This document shows, one piece after another, positions 36,142 to 43,021 of a stretch of DNA of 64,000 nt. This DNA is from Massilia aurea. Its GTDB lineage: Bacteria > Pseudomonadota > Gammaproteobacteria > Burkholderiales > Burkholderiaceae_D. Numbering within the stretch: position 1 is the stretch's first letter; every line of letters begins with the position of its first letter. The DNA lies in assembly GCF_024753205.1 (NCBI RefSeq), contig NZ_JANUGZ010000008.1, positions 1 to 64,000 of the forward strand, in the 5' to 3' direction. The notes under the pieces were generated by a model. The model saw nothing but the letters and a program-made list of their open reading frames with translations. It was not told the origin of the DNA and did not search any database. The position numbers and the translations under genes are program-made.

Positions 36142-36420
36142 ATGATAAAGACCTTTAGACACAAGGGCCTGCAGCGGTTCTTTGAGACAGGGAGCAAGGC
36201 TGGAATCCAAGCGGCACATGCGACAAGATTGCGTCTACAGTTGGCCGCTCTCGACCAAGCAATCCGGCCAGAGGATTTGTCGGCTCCGTCGTGGGGTTTG
36301 CATCCGTTGAAGGGTGCCCTGAAAGGACATTGGGCAATCACGGTCAACGGAAACTGGCGAATGATTTTCGCATTTGAAGGTAGTGATGCGATTCTCGTTG
36401 ACTATCTTGATTATCACTGA
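36142..36420 (+). CDS. higB: HigB-type (RelE superfamily) toxin
   Basis: 92 residues. IKTFRHKGLQRFFETGSKAG at the start, LHPLKGALKGHWAITVNGNW and RMIFAF(E) in the middle and a YLDYH end are classic HigB/host-killing features. Ribosome-dependent mRNA endonuclease that stops translation when its antitoxin decays. Toxin-first gene order with the antitoxin 15 bp downstream is the standard higBA arrangement. The pair stands at the head of the small-gene array, in the same direction, so it could stabilise the array-bearing element. Confidence 0.92.
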   Translation: MIKTFRHKGLQRFFETGSKAGIQAAHATRLRLQLAALDQAIRPEDLSAPSWGLHPLKGALKGHWAITVNGNWRMIFAFEGSDAILVDYLDYH

Positions 36421-36435
36421 CAACAGAGGGACATT

Positions 36436-36711
36436 ATGACTCGTATGCACAATCCTCCCCATCCTGGCGAAGTTCTTCGGGAGTACCTGGGGGACATGAC
36501 CGTGACAGAGGCGGCTTCTCGACTCGGTGTCGGCCGTGTGACACTTCAGCGCGTCGTGACTGGTGCAGCCGGTGTTTCGCCAGACATGGCATATCGCCTT
36601 GGCGCAGCCTTCGGGACTAGCCCCGAGCTTTGGGCAGGCATGCAACTTCAGTACGATCTGCATCAAGCTGGAAAGGCCAAACGGCCAGCTATTGAACGTA
36701 TCGCCGCGTAG
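36436..36711 (+). CDS. higA: HigA-type antitoxin (XRE HTH)
   Basis: 91 residues. HPGEVLREYLGDMTVTEAAS opens a lambda-repressor-like HTH, with VGRVTLQRVVTGAAGVSPDM as the recognition helix and LAAAFGTSPELW-type family ending. It neutralises HigB and should repress the higBA promoter located in 36032-36141. Its stop codon is followed by GCGGAAAAC, the motif that bounds the array genes. Confidence 0.92.
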   Translation: MTRMHNPPHPGEVLREYLGDMTVTEAASRLGVGRVTLQRVVTGAAGVSPDMAYRLGAAFGTSPELWAGMQLQYDLHQAGKAKRPAIERIAA

Positions 36712-36713
36712 AG

Positions 36714-36777
36714 CGGAAAACAACCTGGTGCCGCACGGCGCCCCCGATCCGGCCGGATGCCGTTGATTGAGAGAAAA
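36714..36777 (+). repeat. Type B double stem-loop, copy 1
   Basis: CGGAAAAC, then stem 1 GGTGCC-gcac-GGCGCC (one U-G pair), then stem 2 around CCGGCCGGATGCCG, then GAGAAAAG before the next ATG. A second copy lies at 45191-45249, where stem 1 is GGTGCC-gatc-GGCACC, converting the U-G pair into U-A. Confidence 0.7.
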
Positions 36778-36779
36778 GT

Positions 36780-37172
36780 ATGCGCAAACAGTACACGGAC
36801 GAGCAGATCCGTCAGTCGATTAACAAACATAGTAACGGGAATCCGAACGACGTGTTCTACGTGGTTTGTCAAGAAATCCTGGGGTACACCCCGCTCGGCG
36901 GCTTCATCTTCGACATGAGTGAATTTGATGAGTTCGAGCGTCGCTACAAGCAAGTCGTTGCCGGAAAAGCCAGCAGCGGTCCAGCGGATTCGATCGACAA
37001 CGGTGGTCAAAACGAAGTCGACATCTATTCGCAACTCGTCGCACTGGTCCGGGCAGGCAAGCCTATTTATGTCAACGGTCAGTTGAACGAGCAACAAACC
37101 ACGCTGCACATGTCGGTCATCCGGCGTCTTCGTGAAGAAACCGGAATGTCAGTGCAGGTTGTGTATAACTAA
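36780..37172 (+). CDS. Array gene 1, hypothetical protein (130 aa)
   Basis: Starts MRKQYTDEQIRQSINKHS behind GAGAGAAAAG. The first 65 residues look folded (aromatic-rich VFYVVCQEILGYTPLGGF), a polar Gly/Ser linker follows (about 62-78), and the last 50 residues form a separate helical/strand unit ending in VQVVYN. No signal peptide, membrane segment or known motif. Cytoplasmic. I do not recognise the family. Confidence 0.7.
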   Translation: MRKQYTDEQIRQSINKHSNGNPNDVFYVVCQEILGYTPLGGFIFDMSEFDEFERRYKQVVAGKASSGPADSIDNGGQNEVDIYSQLVALVRAGKPIYVNGQLNEQQTTLHMSVIRRLREETGMSVQVVYN

Positions 37173-37189
37173 CTCAGCGGAAAAATCTT

Positions 37190-37531
37190 ATGACAGAGCA
37201 TAAGCGCTCTCCGGAGGTCGAGGCCCGAATTCAGCGTCTTCTTAATTCGATTAAGGGTGCAGCGGCAGCATCTAGCGTTCAGATGGCTTGGTCAAATATT
37301 TCAGCTGCAGTCCAAGCAGCAGAGCAGGCCGAGACGAGTCCGTGGAAAATCGATCCGTTAACAGCTAAAGAGGTTAAAAAATTTGATGACGGTTCAATTC
37401 GTGTCCCTCAACTCGGACATTGGCTTTACATCAATAAAAACGGTGCATTTGGAATCTTGGATCTTTGGTCACAGGATTTTGTCGTCGTAAAGGCTGGCGC
37501 GGACGGTGTCGCATTTTATAAACCGATTTGA
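37190..37531 (+). CDS. Array gene 2, hypothetical protein (113 aa)
   Basis: Preceded by GCGGAAAAATCTT, 17 bp after the previous stop. An Ala/Gln-rich helical first half (residues 10-50) and a C-terminal beta-rich half with GHWLYINKNGAFGILDLW. No transmembrane helix or catalytic motif. Soluble and cytoplasmic; family not recognised. Confidence 0.7.
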   Translation: MTEHKRSPEVEARIQRLLNSIKGAAAASSVQMAWSNISAAVQAAEQAETSPWKIDPLTAKEVKKFDDGSIRVPQLGHWLYINKNGAFGILDLWSQDFVVVKAGADGVAFYKPI

Positions 37532-37547
37532 TAGGAGAACTGCCTAG

Positions 37548-37820
37548 ATGAGCCTGTCCATGAAGCGTGTGATGCAGCGCCTAAGCGATGGTGAGTTCCG
37601 TGCAGCAGACGGCTCTTTATCCATGAAGCGCGAGTTCTGCGAGACTCCGCAAGGCAATCCGATGGCTGGGCGTTGGGTAGTTCGCGACAGCACTGGCACT
37701 TTGGTTGACTTCGACCAGTATGCGAACGACTTGGCCGAGCGTCACGGCCTCGCGCTCTTTGACCAAGGAAAACCGCGCATAGAAGCATCCAAGGCCCGCA
37801 TGACAGGCCTGGCCCATTGA
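37548..37820 (+). CDS. Array gene 3, hypothetical protein (90 aa) running into the repeat
   Basis: Starts behind TAGGAGAACTGCCTAG, a variant of the array motif. Contains GRWVVRDSTGTLVDFDQYAND, a short strand-turn-strand region. The last ~17 residues (KPRIEASKARMTGLAH) are encoded by the type A double stem-loop itself, so the original stop may have lain earlier, or the repeat has been captured as coding sequence. Function unknown. Confidence 0.65.
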   Translation: MSLSMKRVMQRLSDGEFRAADGSLSMKREFCETPQGNPMAGRWVVRDSTGTLVDFDQYANDLAERHGLALFDQGKPRIEASKARMTGLAH

Positions 37821-37851
37821 AAGTCGGCATGGTGCCGGCGAACGAGGAAAA
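37771..37851 (+). repeat. Type A double stem-loop, copy 1
   Basis: Follows AAGGAAAA and ends in GAGGAAAA. Stem 1 GGCCCG-catga-CAGGCC has one mismatch; stem 2 GTCGGCA-tgg-TGCCGGC. Copies 2-5 are at 39565, 40724, 44744 and 45497. This copy overlaps the 3' end of array gene 3. Confidence 0.75.
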
Positions 37852-37853
37852 TC

Positions 37854-38225
37854 ATGAAGCTACAAATTGTTCAGTTCAACTGGAATCGGGGTGGAGGGAG
37901 CGCGACGATCCACCTCGAAGGTCCAGCACCGGAAAGCGCGCTTAATCCACCTCAGTACTTCGCAGTGCACGTGGGTTTTCATACTCGCCGAACAAGCGAC
38001 CTGCAGCCTCACCCGGATCAAGAATCGATCCTTATTCCTGGTCAGAGCGACAGGTGGTTGGTGGTGGGTTTCTTCTGGACGCAGCCGGTCAATATCCCAA
38101 GGGACTGTATCCACCCCGATACGCAAAGCTATCGTCGTCAAGTTTCCGATCTACTAGCCAATATGGTCGCTAACGCCGAGCTAGAAAATTTAGACGCGCG
38201 TGTTCCGACTGTAATCTGCACCTAG
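37854..38225 (+). CDS. Array gene 4, hypothetical protein (123 aa)
   Basis: ATG 2 bp after GAGGAAAATC of the type A repeat. Beta-rich: KLQIVQFNWNRGGGSATIHL at the start and RWLVVGFFWTQPVNIP in the middle, then an amphipathic C-terminal helix (SDLLANMVANAELENL). No signal peptide. The next gene follows at TAGGAAAAGTG. Family not recognised. Confidence 0.7.
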   Translation: MKLQIVQFNWNRGGGSATIHLEGPAPESALNPPQYFAVHVGFHTRRTSDLQPHPDQESILIPGQSDRWLVVGFFWTQPVNIPRDCIHPDTQSYRRQVSDLLANMVANAELENLDARVPTVICT

Positions 38226-38233
38226 GAAAAGTG

Positions 38234-38497
38234 ATGAATTTGAGCTTTGAAACCGCTGACCAGCGTGAAGTTTCGTTGAATGTTCGTGCTATAGACGGAC
38301 CTCGACCAGCCGGCGTCGCCCCGGTGTATGAAATCTTGGATGAGAGTGGTAAGCCGACCGTCCTCAGTTTCGATATAACGGTGGACAAAAGCCGTGCTAT
38401 CGGCATGTACGATTGTGTTCAGATCGAGAATGGCGATGTCTTTGCTTACCGCTGGCTCACTAAAGAGCGCAGCGTAAAGCTTGGCAAGCTTGTCTAG
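38234..38497 (+). CDS. Array gene 5, hypothetical protein (87 aa)
   Basis: Start taken as the ATG at 38234 (AGGAAAAGTG-ATG) rather than the in-frame GTG at 38231. Begins MNLSFETADQREVSLNVRAID, all-beta in character. No membrane segment or motif. Ends GKLV before TAGGGCTAATCTCGGAAAAC. Unknown function. Confidence 0.65.
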   Translation: MNLSFETADQREVSLNVRAIDGPRPAGVAPVYEILDESGKPTVLSFDITVDKSRAIGMYDCVQIENGDVFAYRWLTKERSVKLGKLV

Positions 38498-38599
38498 GGC
38501 TAATCTCGGAAAACGCCTAGCAGTACCAATGGCGCGCTCGACGCGGCGATGTCATTGAAAGGGAAGGTACAGTGCCTGCCCCGCAACCATGAGAACACT

Positions 38600-38788
38600 A
38601 TGACCAAGACCGCAAAAAGTAACTTGTCCGACGTAGGGACCACTGGCCACGCTGGTGTGATCGTCAGCCCGAACCAATCCGGCGTTGTGGGTGCGCACCG
38701 TCTACTACTCGGCGCGACCCGCAAAGGAATGAGTGTCGGTCCAGTCTTGCAGCAGGTACTCGACCTGGCCCGTAAGGCAAAGCGCTAA
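38600..38788 (+). CDS. Array gene 6, hypothetical small basic protein (62 aa)
   Basis: The ATG at 38600 has GAGAACACT in front and gives MTKTAKSNLSDVG; the longer frame from 38549 begins inside spacer DNA. Gly/Val-rich centre (GHAGVIVSPNQSGVVGAHR) and basic C-terminus (VLDLARKAKR). Possibly nucleic-acid binding from charge alone; otherwise unknown. Confidence 0.5.
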   Translation: MTKTAKSNLSDVGTTGHAGVIVSPNQSGVVGAHRLLLGATRKGMSVGPVLQQVLDLARKAKR

Positions 38789-38803
38789 GGCAGAGGAAAA
38801 ACT

Positions 38804-39013
38804 GTGGGCAATGCTGTCGAGGCCTGGACCGGGTGCAGAGAAGGACACGAGGCGCGGTGCAAGAACGGCCGCTGCGATGCTCTGGAAACCGTCTCTTCCA
38901 CGCTACGATTTAGGCGCATCAGACAAGCCTACGGCGACCTACCGGAACATGAGATTTTTATGTACGTATTAGCGGATGAGTGCGGTCCGAACTGCACACA
39001 TCGGAAGGTTTAG
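38804..39013 (+). CDS. Array gene 7, Cys-rich small protein (69 aa), GTG start
   Basis: Behind GAGGAAAAACT with GTG as start. Five cysteines, spaced as CREGHEARCKNGRC in the first third and ECGPNC near the end, suggest a metal-binding (zinc) site made of both ends. Central LRFRRIRQAYGDLPEHEIF is helical. Family not recognised. Confidence 0.6.
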   Translation: MGNAVEAWTGCREGHEARCKNGRCDALETVSSTLRFRRIRQAYGDLPEHEIFMYVLADECGPNCTHRKV

Positions 39014-39015
39014 GT

Positions 39016-39297
39016 ATGGGCTACAAACACTCTATTGACCCCTGTGTGGCGTTACTGAAGCGATCGGAGCGCAAAGCTATAGGGTACGGCTTCCTGGCCT
39101 TGTTCCTGCTGGTCCTGGCCTTTCTGGTGGCTGGCATCGATAGCGACGGTGCCGGGCAATTCTCGGCCCTGGTTGAACCAGTGCGGTCTACGGTTGGCCT
39201 CTTCCTTCTATCTGGGAGCGGGCTTTCGATCCTGGCCGCAATCTGGTTGATCGGCCGCTATGTGTACTTCGTCAAATGGCCTGAACGTTCTGAGTGA
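39016..39297 (+). CDS. Array gene 8, small membrane protein with two helices (93 aa)
   Basis: Start at 39016, two bases after the previous stop with GGAAGG in the end of that gene. Two hydrophobic segments, FLALFLLVLAFLVAGI (about 28-43) and GLFLLSGSGLSILAAIWLIG (about 62-81), with a short acidic loop between. Inner-membrane hairpin topology, N-terminus probably cytoplasmic (Lys/Arg-rich). Function unknown. Confidence 0.7.
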   Translation: MGYKHSIDPCVALLKRSERKAIGYGFLALFLLVLAFLVAGIDSDGAGQFSALVEPVRSTVGLFLLSGSGLSILAAIWLIGRYVYFVKWPERSE

Positions 39298-39314
39298 GCG
39301 CCAAATGAAAGGCA

Positions 39315-39566
39315 ATGAAAGAAATTAAGATCGTTCCGCCACTGCGGACAGTGACCGAAGCTGGCATGCCAGCGGTGGTCGAGTATTTCCGGCTGCTCGA
39401 TCCGATCGATAAGTTCCGCGGAACAGTCGAGACAAACGAACATGGCGCGGAACGGGACGTGCTTTGGGGCTCTGGTGGCATCGCACGCGATCTCCCGGAA
39501 GGCTACAACTTGACCCGAGATTCTGCAGGGTTCATGGAGCTGCGGGATCGGTACCTTCGAAGCTAG
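39315..39566 (+). CDS. Array gene 9, hypothetical protein (83 aa)
   Basis: Starts MKEIKIVPPLRTVTEAGMPA behind AATGAAAGGCA, the most diverged spacer motif of the array. Acidic/basic mixed, soluble, with DVLWGSGGIARDLPEGYNL in the centre. Its stop is joined to the type A repeat through TAGGAAAACG. No family recognised. Confidence 0.65.
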   Translation: MKEIKIVPPLRTVTEAGMPAVVEYFRLLDPIDKFRGTVETNEHGAERDVLWGSGGIARDLPEGYNLTRDSAGFMELRDRYLRS

Positions 39567-39660
39567 GAAAACGCGCACAGCAGCATCCACGGCCCGCATG
39601 ACGGGCCGGACGCAATGAGAGCGCCGGCATGGTGCCAATCCCGAAACCCTGGAAAGAGCT
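39565..39660 (+). repeat. Type A double stem-loop, copy 2
   Basis: Stem 1 GGCCCG-catga-CGGGCC is perfect; stem 2 GCCGGCA-tgg-TGCC is shortened and the tail reads GGAAAGAG instead of GAGGAAAA. Confidence 0.75.
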
Positions 39661-39661
39661 T

Positions 39662-39880
39662 ATGAGCGCAGACCAACAAGTTACTTTGACCATCACGATT
39701 GATGAAGCTGTTGCGCTCCAGCTGGCGCAATTTGCGAAGCGGTCGACCCTCGATACCTTTGCTCAATTCGTTGAGCCTCATCTTTCCCACGAGCAGGCCG
39801 AGGAACGCGCCTACCAAATGCAAGCTGGCGTCATGGCCGTGGGAAAAGCCCTGGCTGATGCTGGCTTCGCACCACGTTAG
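39662..39880 (+). CDS. Array gene 10, hypothetical protein (72 aa)
   Basis: ATG at 39662 lies behind GGAAAGAGCTT; upstream in-frame codons from 39629 belong to the repeat. Starts MSADQQVTLTITIDEAVALQ; a strand followed by helices, reminiscent of small ribbon-helix-helix or antitoxin-like proteins but without a clear match. Unknown function. Confidence 0.6.
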   Translation: MSADQQVTLTITIDEAVALQLAQFAKRSTLDTFAQFVEPHLSHEQAEERAYQMQAGVMAVGKALADAGFAPR

Positions 39881-39895
39881 ATCAGAGGAAAACAC

Positions 39896-40123
39896 ATGAG
39901 CACAGTTACTTTAGAGCTGGCTGTACAAGATGCCAGTTCGTTGCCGTCGTCATTGATCGGTGCATTTGGCAGTGGCGCAGCCACCCCGCACATTGCCGAA
40001 AAAGTTTGTTCCGATCTCGAATGGCCACAGATTGAGCATTACCTGGACTGCTACCGCATTCCATACAAATTCGCTAAACCGACTGGCGCGATCTTGCGCT
40101 CGATGCACGGCGCCGACTGGTGA
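39896..40123 (+). CDS. Array gene 11, hypothetical protein (75 aa)
   Basis: Behind GAGGAAAACAC, the consensus form. Starts MSTVTLELAVQDASSLPSSL, soluble, with one conserved-looking EWPQIEHYLDCYRIPYKF segment near the C-terminus. No membrane helix or known motif. Confidence 0.65.
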   Translation: MSTVTLELAVQDASSLPSSLIGAFGSGAATPHIAEKVCSDLEWPQIEHYLDCYRIPYKFAKPTGAILRSMHGADW

Positions 40124-40133
40124 AGGAAAAATC

Positions 40134-40622
40134 ATGGATGCAGCCGTATGGGGTTTCATTGGAACTGTGGTCGGCGCGCTTGTCAGCGTTACGACAACGA
40201 TGATCTCTGCAAGGAACACTGAAAAACTTCATCGACGGACAGCAGAACACGACCTCAGAATCAGAGAGCAGCAGTTCCAGCGTGAGAACCTGCTCCAGCT
40301 ACAGGGTGAAATCAACAGTCTAGTTCGTATGGTATCGATGACGTTCCTGGCAAATTGGCCGGCACTTGAAGTACACCGTCCTGATGAAGAAATTATGAGG
40401 CAGACGTTCAGGAACGTAGCCTTGTTAGCGTCCCGAGTGGCAGACGAATCTTTACGTTCTCAAATCGCGACGTTTACATCTAACGGTGCGGCGACAGTAA
40501 ATGCTCGCGACGCCGAACGTGCCAGTGACCTACATAATTTGGTTGTTGATACTGGCCTGCGTCTTCAGGAGGAGATTGGAGCGGCGATTAGGCAGCTTGG
40601 ACAAGCTCCCAGCGTGCAATAA
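40134..40622 (+). CDS. Array gene 12, membrane-anchored coiled-coil protein (162 aa)
   Basis: ATG at 40134 behind AAGGAAAAATC. One N-terminal membrane segment (VWGFIGTVVGALVSVTTTMI, about 4-23) then a cytoplasmic helical domain with a charged coiled coil (HRRTAEHDLRIREQQFQREN). The shape, a single helix followed by a RxxEHDLRxREQ helix, is common in small phage and plasmid proteins of unknown role. About 100 bp of spacer with a short direct repeat (ACGGTCAGC twice) follow. Confidence 0.7.
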   Translation: MDAAVWGFIGTVVGALVSVTTTMISARNTEKLHRRTAEHDLRIREQQFQRENLLQLQGEINSLVRMVSMTFLANWPALEVHRPDEEIMRQTFRNVALLASRVADESLRSQIATFTSNGAATVNARDAERASDLHNLVVDTGLRLQEEIGAAIRQLGQAPSVQ

Positions 40623-40723
40623 CGGTCAGCTATACAAACACATCGCACCGGGCCGCTAACCCTTGTGCACAGGCGGCGGGGGAGCCCGGTTACGGTCAGC
40701 ACGCGCTTTCAGCGCATGACCAT

Positions 40724-40807
40724 GGAAAACCCGCACAGCAGCATCCATGGCCCGCATGACGGGCCTGGCGCATTGAGAGCTGGCACGGTGCCGGCGAACG
40801 AGGAAAA
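40724..40807 (+). repeat. Type A double stem-loop, copy 3 (reference copy)
   Basis: Best-preserved copy. GGAAAACCCGCACAGCAGC, stem 1 GGCCCG-catga-CGGGCC, linker with TTGAGA, stem 2 GCTGGCA-cgg-TGCCGGC, then GAACGAGGAAAA directly before the ATG of the next gene. Confidence 0.8.
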
Positions 40808-40809
40808 TG

Positions 40810-41028
40810 ATGAGCACTACTTCTGCTACCTGGCCGACGGCGCCGGGTTGGTATTGGGCCTACGGCCGCATCGCCGGCATGCCTGAGGCTGCGCTGATGT
40901 CGGCACGTGCTCTGCTGGAAGGCGACAAGCTGATCGTCTACGTCGGCGAGGCGATGACGCATCGACTGTCGTTTCCTGATCCCGAACTGCCCCTGCAATT
41001 CAAGCCGGCTGTACTGCCAGAGTTCTAA
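40810..41028 (+). CDS. Array gene 13, hypothetical protein (72 aa)
   Basis: Two adjacent ATGs; the second (40810) has better spacing from GAGGAAAA. Starts MSTTSATWPTAPGWYWAYGR and is rich in Trp/Tyr at its N-terminus; short beta-rich protein. Looks like small phage-type proteins that begin with a PGWYWA motif; function unknown. Confidence 0.65.
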   Translation: MSTTSATWPTAPGWYWAYGRIAGMPEAALMSARALLEGDKLIVYVGEAMTHRLSFPDPELPLQFKPAVLPEF

Positions 41029-41042
41029 AGGAAAACTGACCC

Positions 41043-41248
41043 ATGAACAAAATTCCATTCAACCTGGTCGCGTTCACCAACGGCGGCAAGCAACGGATCA
41101 AAGAGCCGGCTACAACGCCTGCTACTTCGGCGGCGCCGCCCGCACGAGCTGCCCGTATGGCGAGGATGATGCACAGATGCGGCAAGCGTGGATTGAAGGC
41201 TGGCAGGAAGCCGATGCCGATTGCTGGGCATCTGCCAACGCTGCCTGA
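41043..41248 (+). pseudogene. Array gene 14, RMF/CrpP-like protein, frameshifted
   Basis: The ATG at 41043 follows AAGGAAAACTGACCC, but its frame runs into the next gene. From about 41105 the +2 frame instead reads GYNACYFGGAARTSCPYGED and then QAWIEGWQEADADCW, ending with TGA at 41246-41248 followed by CCCGAGGAAAACACC exactly as the array rule predicts. The SCPYG...AWxEGW pattern is that of the ribosome-modulation-factor/CrpP family. A 1-base indel near 41100 best explains this. If the change is real the gene is dead; if a sequencing error, it is an intact ~68-residue RMF-like protein. Confidence 0.65.
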
Positions 41249-41263
41249 CCCGAGGAAAACACC

Positions 41264-41521
41264 ATGAGCAAGTTTGTCACCTTCGACGCGGTATCTGTTG
41301 ATATTAATCCCTTGCTTTCGCTCTTCATGATGCAAGGTCAAGGCTCCGCTTCGACTACCTCACGTGCGATTCGCGCCAGCGATGTAACCTCTTACGAATC
41401 CGTCGCATCGTATGAGCTATCTGGCAGCCCACATACCCGCCTGACTCTGAGCAGTGGCGAGGTCATGTATGTCAAACAGCATGTGACGACTGTTGCTGAA
41501 TTGCTCCGCACCAGTGATTAG
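41264..41521 (+). CDS. Array gene 15, hypothetical protein (85 aa)
   Basis: Behind GAGGAAAACACC. Begins MSKFVTFDAVSVDINPLLSL and is beta-rich: SVASYELSGSPHTRLTLSSG and EVMYVKQHVTTVAELL. This resembles small phage-type proteins in which a conserved residue set forms a single sheet. No enzyme motif; soluble. Confidence 0.65.
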   Translation: MSKFVTFDAVSVDINPLLSLFMMQGQGSASTTSRAIRASDVTSYESVASYELSGSPHTRLTLSSGEVMYVKQHVTTVAELLRTSD

Positions 41522-41533
41522 CCCAAGGAAAAC

Positions 41534-41950
41534 ATGACGCGCAAATTCGATAAGAACCAAGCTATCGCACGGGGCCGTGAGGTTTTGCTCGCAAGGCTCA
41601 AGGTCGAACTGAAGCACGGTGAAGATGACGCCTCGACCAAACAGTTTCTTGACGCTGAGGCAGTCGTTGATCAGTACCTGGAAGCAGTAGAGGAGAAGAC
41701 AGCCACGCTACCGACTTCGGATGAGTTAGCGTTTGCTTGTGCCATCCTACTCGTGCCGACGCAGGCCGTTGAAAAGCGAGAGATGGATCTGCTAGGTCAA
41801 CTTTGCGCGTCGGCAGTTGGAGTCGATATGTACGCGATCGCGCCTCAAATCAAAGAGATGAAGTCACGGGCCATAGCGCGGCTCGAAAAGATGGCGGGGC
41901 AGCACGAGGCGCCGGAAGTTGGCTCATTGATTGACGATGTGCCGTTCTAG
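41534..41950 (+). CDS. Array gene 16, helical hypothetical protein (138 aa)
   Basis: Behind AAGGAAAAC, start MTRKFDKNQAIARGREVLLA. Almost entirely helical and charged, acidic C-terminus (EVGSLIDDVPF) that resembles the terminal peptide of proteins binding SSB or sliding clamp (acidic with final Phe), although that is only a resemblance. Family not recognised. Confidence 0.65.
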   Translation: MTRKFDKNQAIARGREVLLARLKVELKHGEDDASTKQFLDAEAVVDQYLEAVEEKTATLPTSDELAFACAILLVPTQAVEKREMDLLGQLCASAVGVDMYAIAPQIKEMKSRAIARLEKMAGQHEAPEVGSLIDDVPF

Positions 41951-42005
41951 GGAAACAGCGCTCCGGCGCCCGTTACCCGGCCGGCCGCTGGGCGAGGAAA
42001 TGACC

Positions 42006-42284
42006 ATGAGCAAAGACCGGTATCTGGGCCGCTTGATTCGTGCCTACCCAGCAACTGCCAAGGCACAATTACATCGGACACCGCCAGCAGTTGAGGCCCA
42101 AGCAGGTGCGGAAGCGGTCTTAGCCGCCTTTCGCACTGCGACGGATCATCCAATGGGAAAGGCCATGACTCTTGCGGTGTTGCTTGATGGGGATGAGTGC
42201 GGCGAACGTCCGCTCGATTCAACTACGCGCGCGAATGCTGCGCAACTCTTTGAAACGATTTTCAGGGCTTTGGCTAGTGCCTGA
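42006..42284 (+). CDS. Array gene 17, hypothetical protein (92 aa)
   Basis: ATG at 42006 behind GCGAGGAAATGACC. The 50-bp spacer before it (41951-42000) contains a GC-rich palindromic stretch related to type B hairpins. Protein starts MSKDRYLGRLIRAYPATAKA; helical, basic N-terminus, mildly acidic C-terminus. Unknown function. Confidence 0.65.
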   Translation: MSKDRYLGRLIRAYPATAKAQLHRTPPAVEAQAGAEAVLAAFRTATDHPMGKAMTLAVLLDGDECGERPLDSTTRANAAQLFETIFRALASA

Positions 42285-42407
42285 ACCCCAAGGAAAACGG
42301 GTTCGCTAAGAAAATGTAAGAAATTGTTTCAAATCAGAAAGATTGATGAGACTGCTTCCTATACCTGAGACAACCAAGCCGGTTGGAACTTAAGCAAGGA
42401 GTCTCAA

Positions 42408-42476
42408 ATGAACGGAATCTGGAAATTGTGGGCAGTAGCCGTGCTCGTGATGTTAATTCTCTCTCACTGTCACTAA
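42408..42476 (+). CDS. Array gene 18, 22-residue membrane peptide
   Basis: ATG at 42408 behind CAAGGAGTCTCAA, the only array member with a canonical AAGGAG instead of GGAAAA. Encodes MNGIWKLWAVAVLVMLILSH plus CH and a stop: one hydrophobic helix with a short His/Cys tail. Looks like the small single-pass peptides of type I toxin-antitoxin or membrane regulators. Preceded by 123 bp of AT-rich DNA that probably contains its own promoter, followed by a hairpin. Confidence 0.55.
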   Translation: MNGIWKLWAVAVLVMLILSHCH

Positions 42477-42484
42477 GGTGGCAT

Positions 42485-42509
42485 ACCGCCCTGGCTTCGC
42501 TGGGGCGGT
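42485..42509 (+). terminator. Hairpin after the 22-residue gene
   Basis: ACCGCC-N13-GGCGGT stem with an internal GG/CC extension; no T-run follows, so it may be a processing or leader hairpin for the next gene rather than a terminator. AAAGGAAAAT and the next ATG come 3 bp later. Confidence 0.45.
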
Positions 42510-42522
42510 TGCAAAGGAAAAT

Positions 42523-42728
42523 ATGATGTCGATCTTAACGGAAATGCTGTTGTTGTGTGACGGTGGCATGAAATGCCCACGATCACAGGCATTCAATCAG
42601 GACACCGCCAAGGACGCCAACTTGGTTCTACCACCAGTCTTCGCAGCAATGCATCGACACAGGGATGGGTATGAGCGGCGCACAAAGGTTATTGCCCAGA
42701 CTGCGCCGCCGCTCGACGCTTGGGATAA
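42523..42728 (+). pseudogene. Array gene 19, zinc-ribbon-like protein, frameshifted
   Basis: ATGATG behind AAGGAAAAT starts MMSILTEMLLLCDGGMKCPR. This frame runs on through the next gene, but a different frame ends HKGYCPDCAAARRLG with TAA at 42726-42728, directly followed by CGAGGAAAAC as the array rule demands. CDGGMKC and CPDC would form a zinc site. At least one frameshift between about 42600 and 42690 is needed to join the halves; a stop just before the second half suggests more than one lesion. Confidence 0.5.
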
Positions 42729-42743
42729 CGAGGAAAACGCGCC

Positions 42744-42947
42744 ATGGCCGAAATCACTAAACAGCACCTGCTCGACCTCATCGATGCGTACGCGCGGCAG
42801 AAGGCGCTGCACTCGTTCTTGGAGGCGTCGCGTGTCGCAACTACGAGGACAGGTCGTGGCCCGGCCCGCAGCGAAGTTCGAGCGCTGGACGAAGCCACGG
42901 AGTACCGGACTGCAATCAAAAGCGCTGTAGATGCATTGCCGATCTAA
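42744..42947 (+). CDS. Array gene 20, hypothetical helical protein (67 aa)
   Basis: Behind CGAGGAAAACGCGCC. Starts MAEITKQHLLDLIDAYARQK and is helical throughout with a basic loop (TTRTGRGPARSEVR). Soluble; unknown function. A 74-bp spacer with GC-rich hairpins (GGCGC..., GCCGGC) follows. Confidence 0.6.
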   Translation: MAEITKQHLLDLIDAYARQKALHSFLEASRVATTRTGRGPARSEVRALDEATEYRTAIKSAVDALPI

Positions 42948-43021
42948 AGAAAAACGCAGGTAAAGTAAAACGCGCCCTGTTGGCGCCCGCAAGCTGGCCG
43001 GCAGCTAGTATAGGAAATGTG

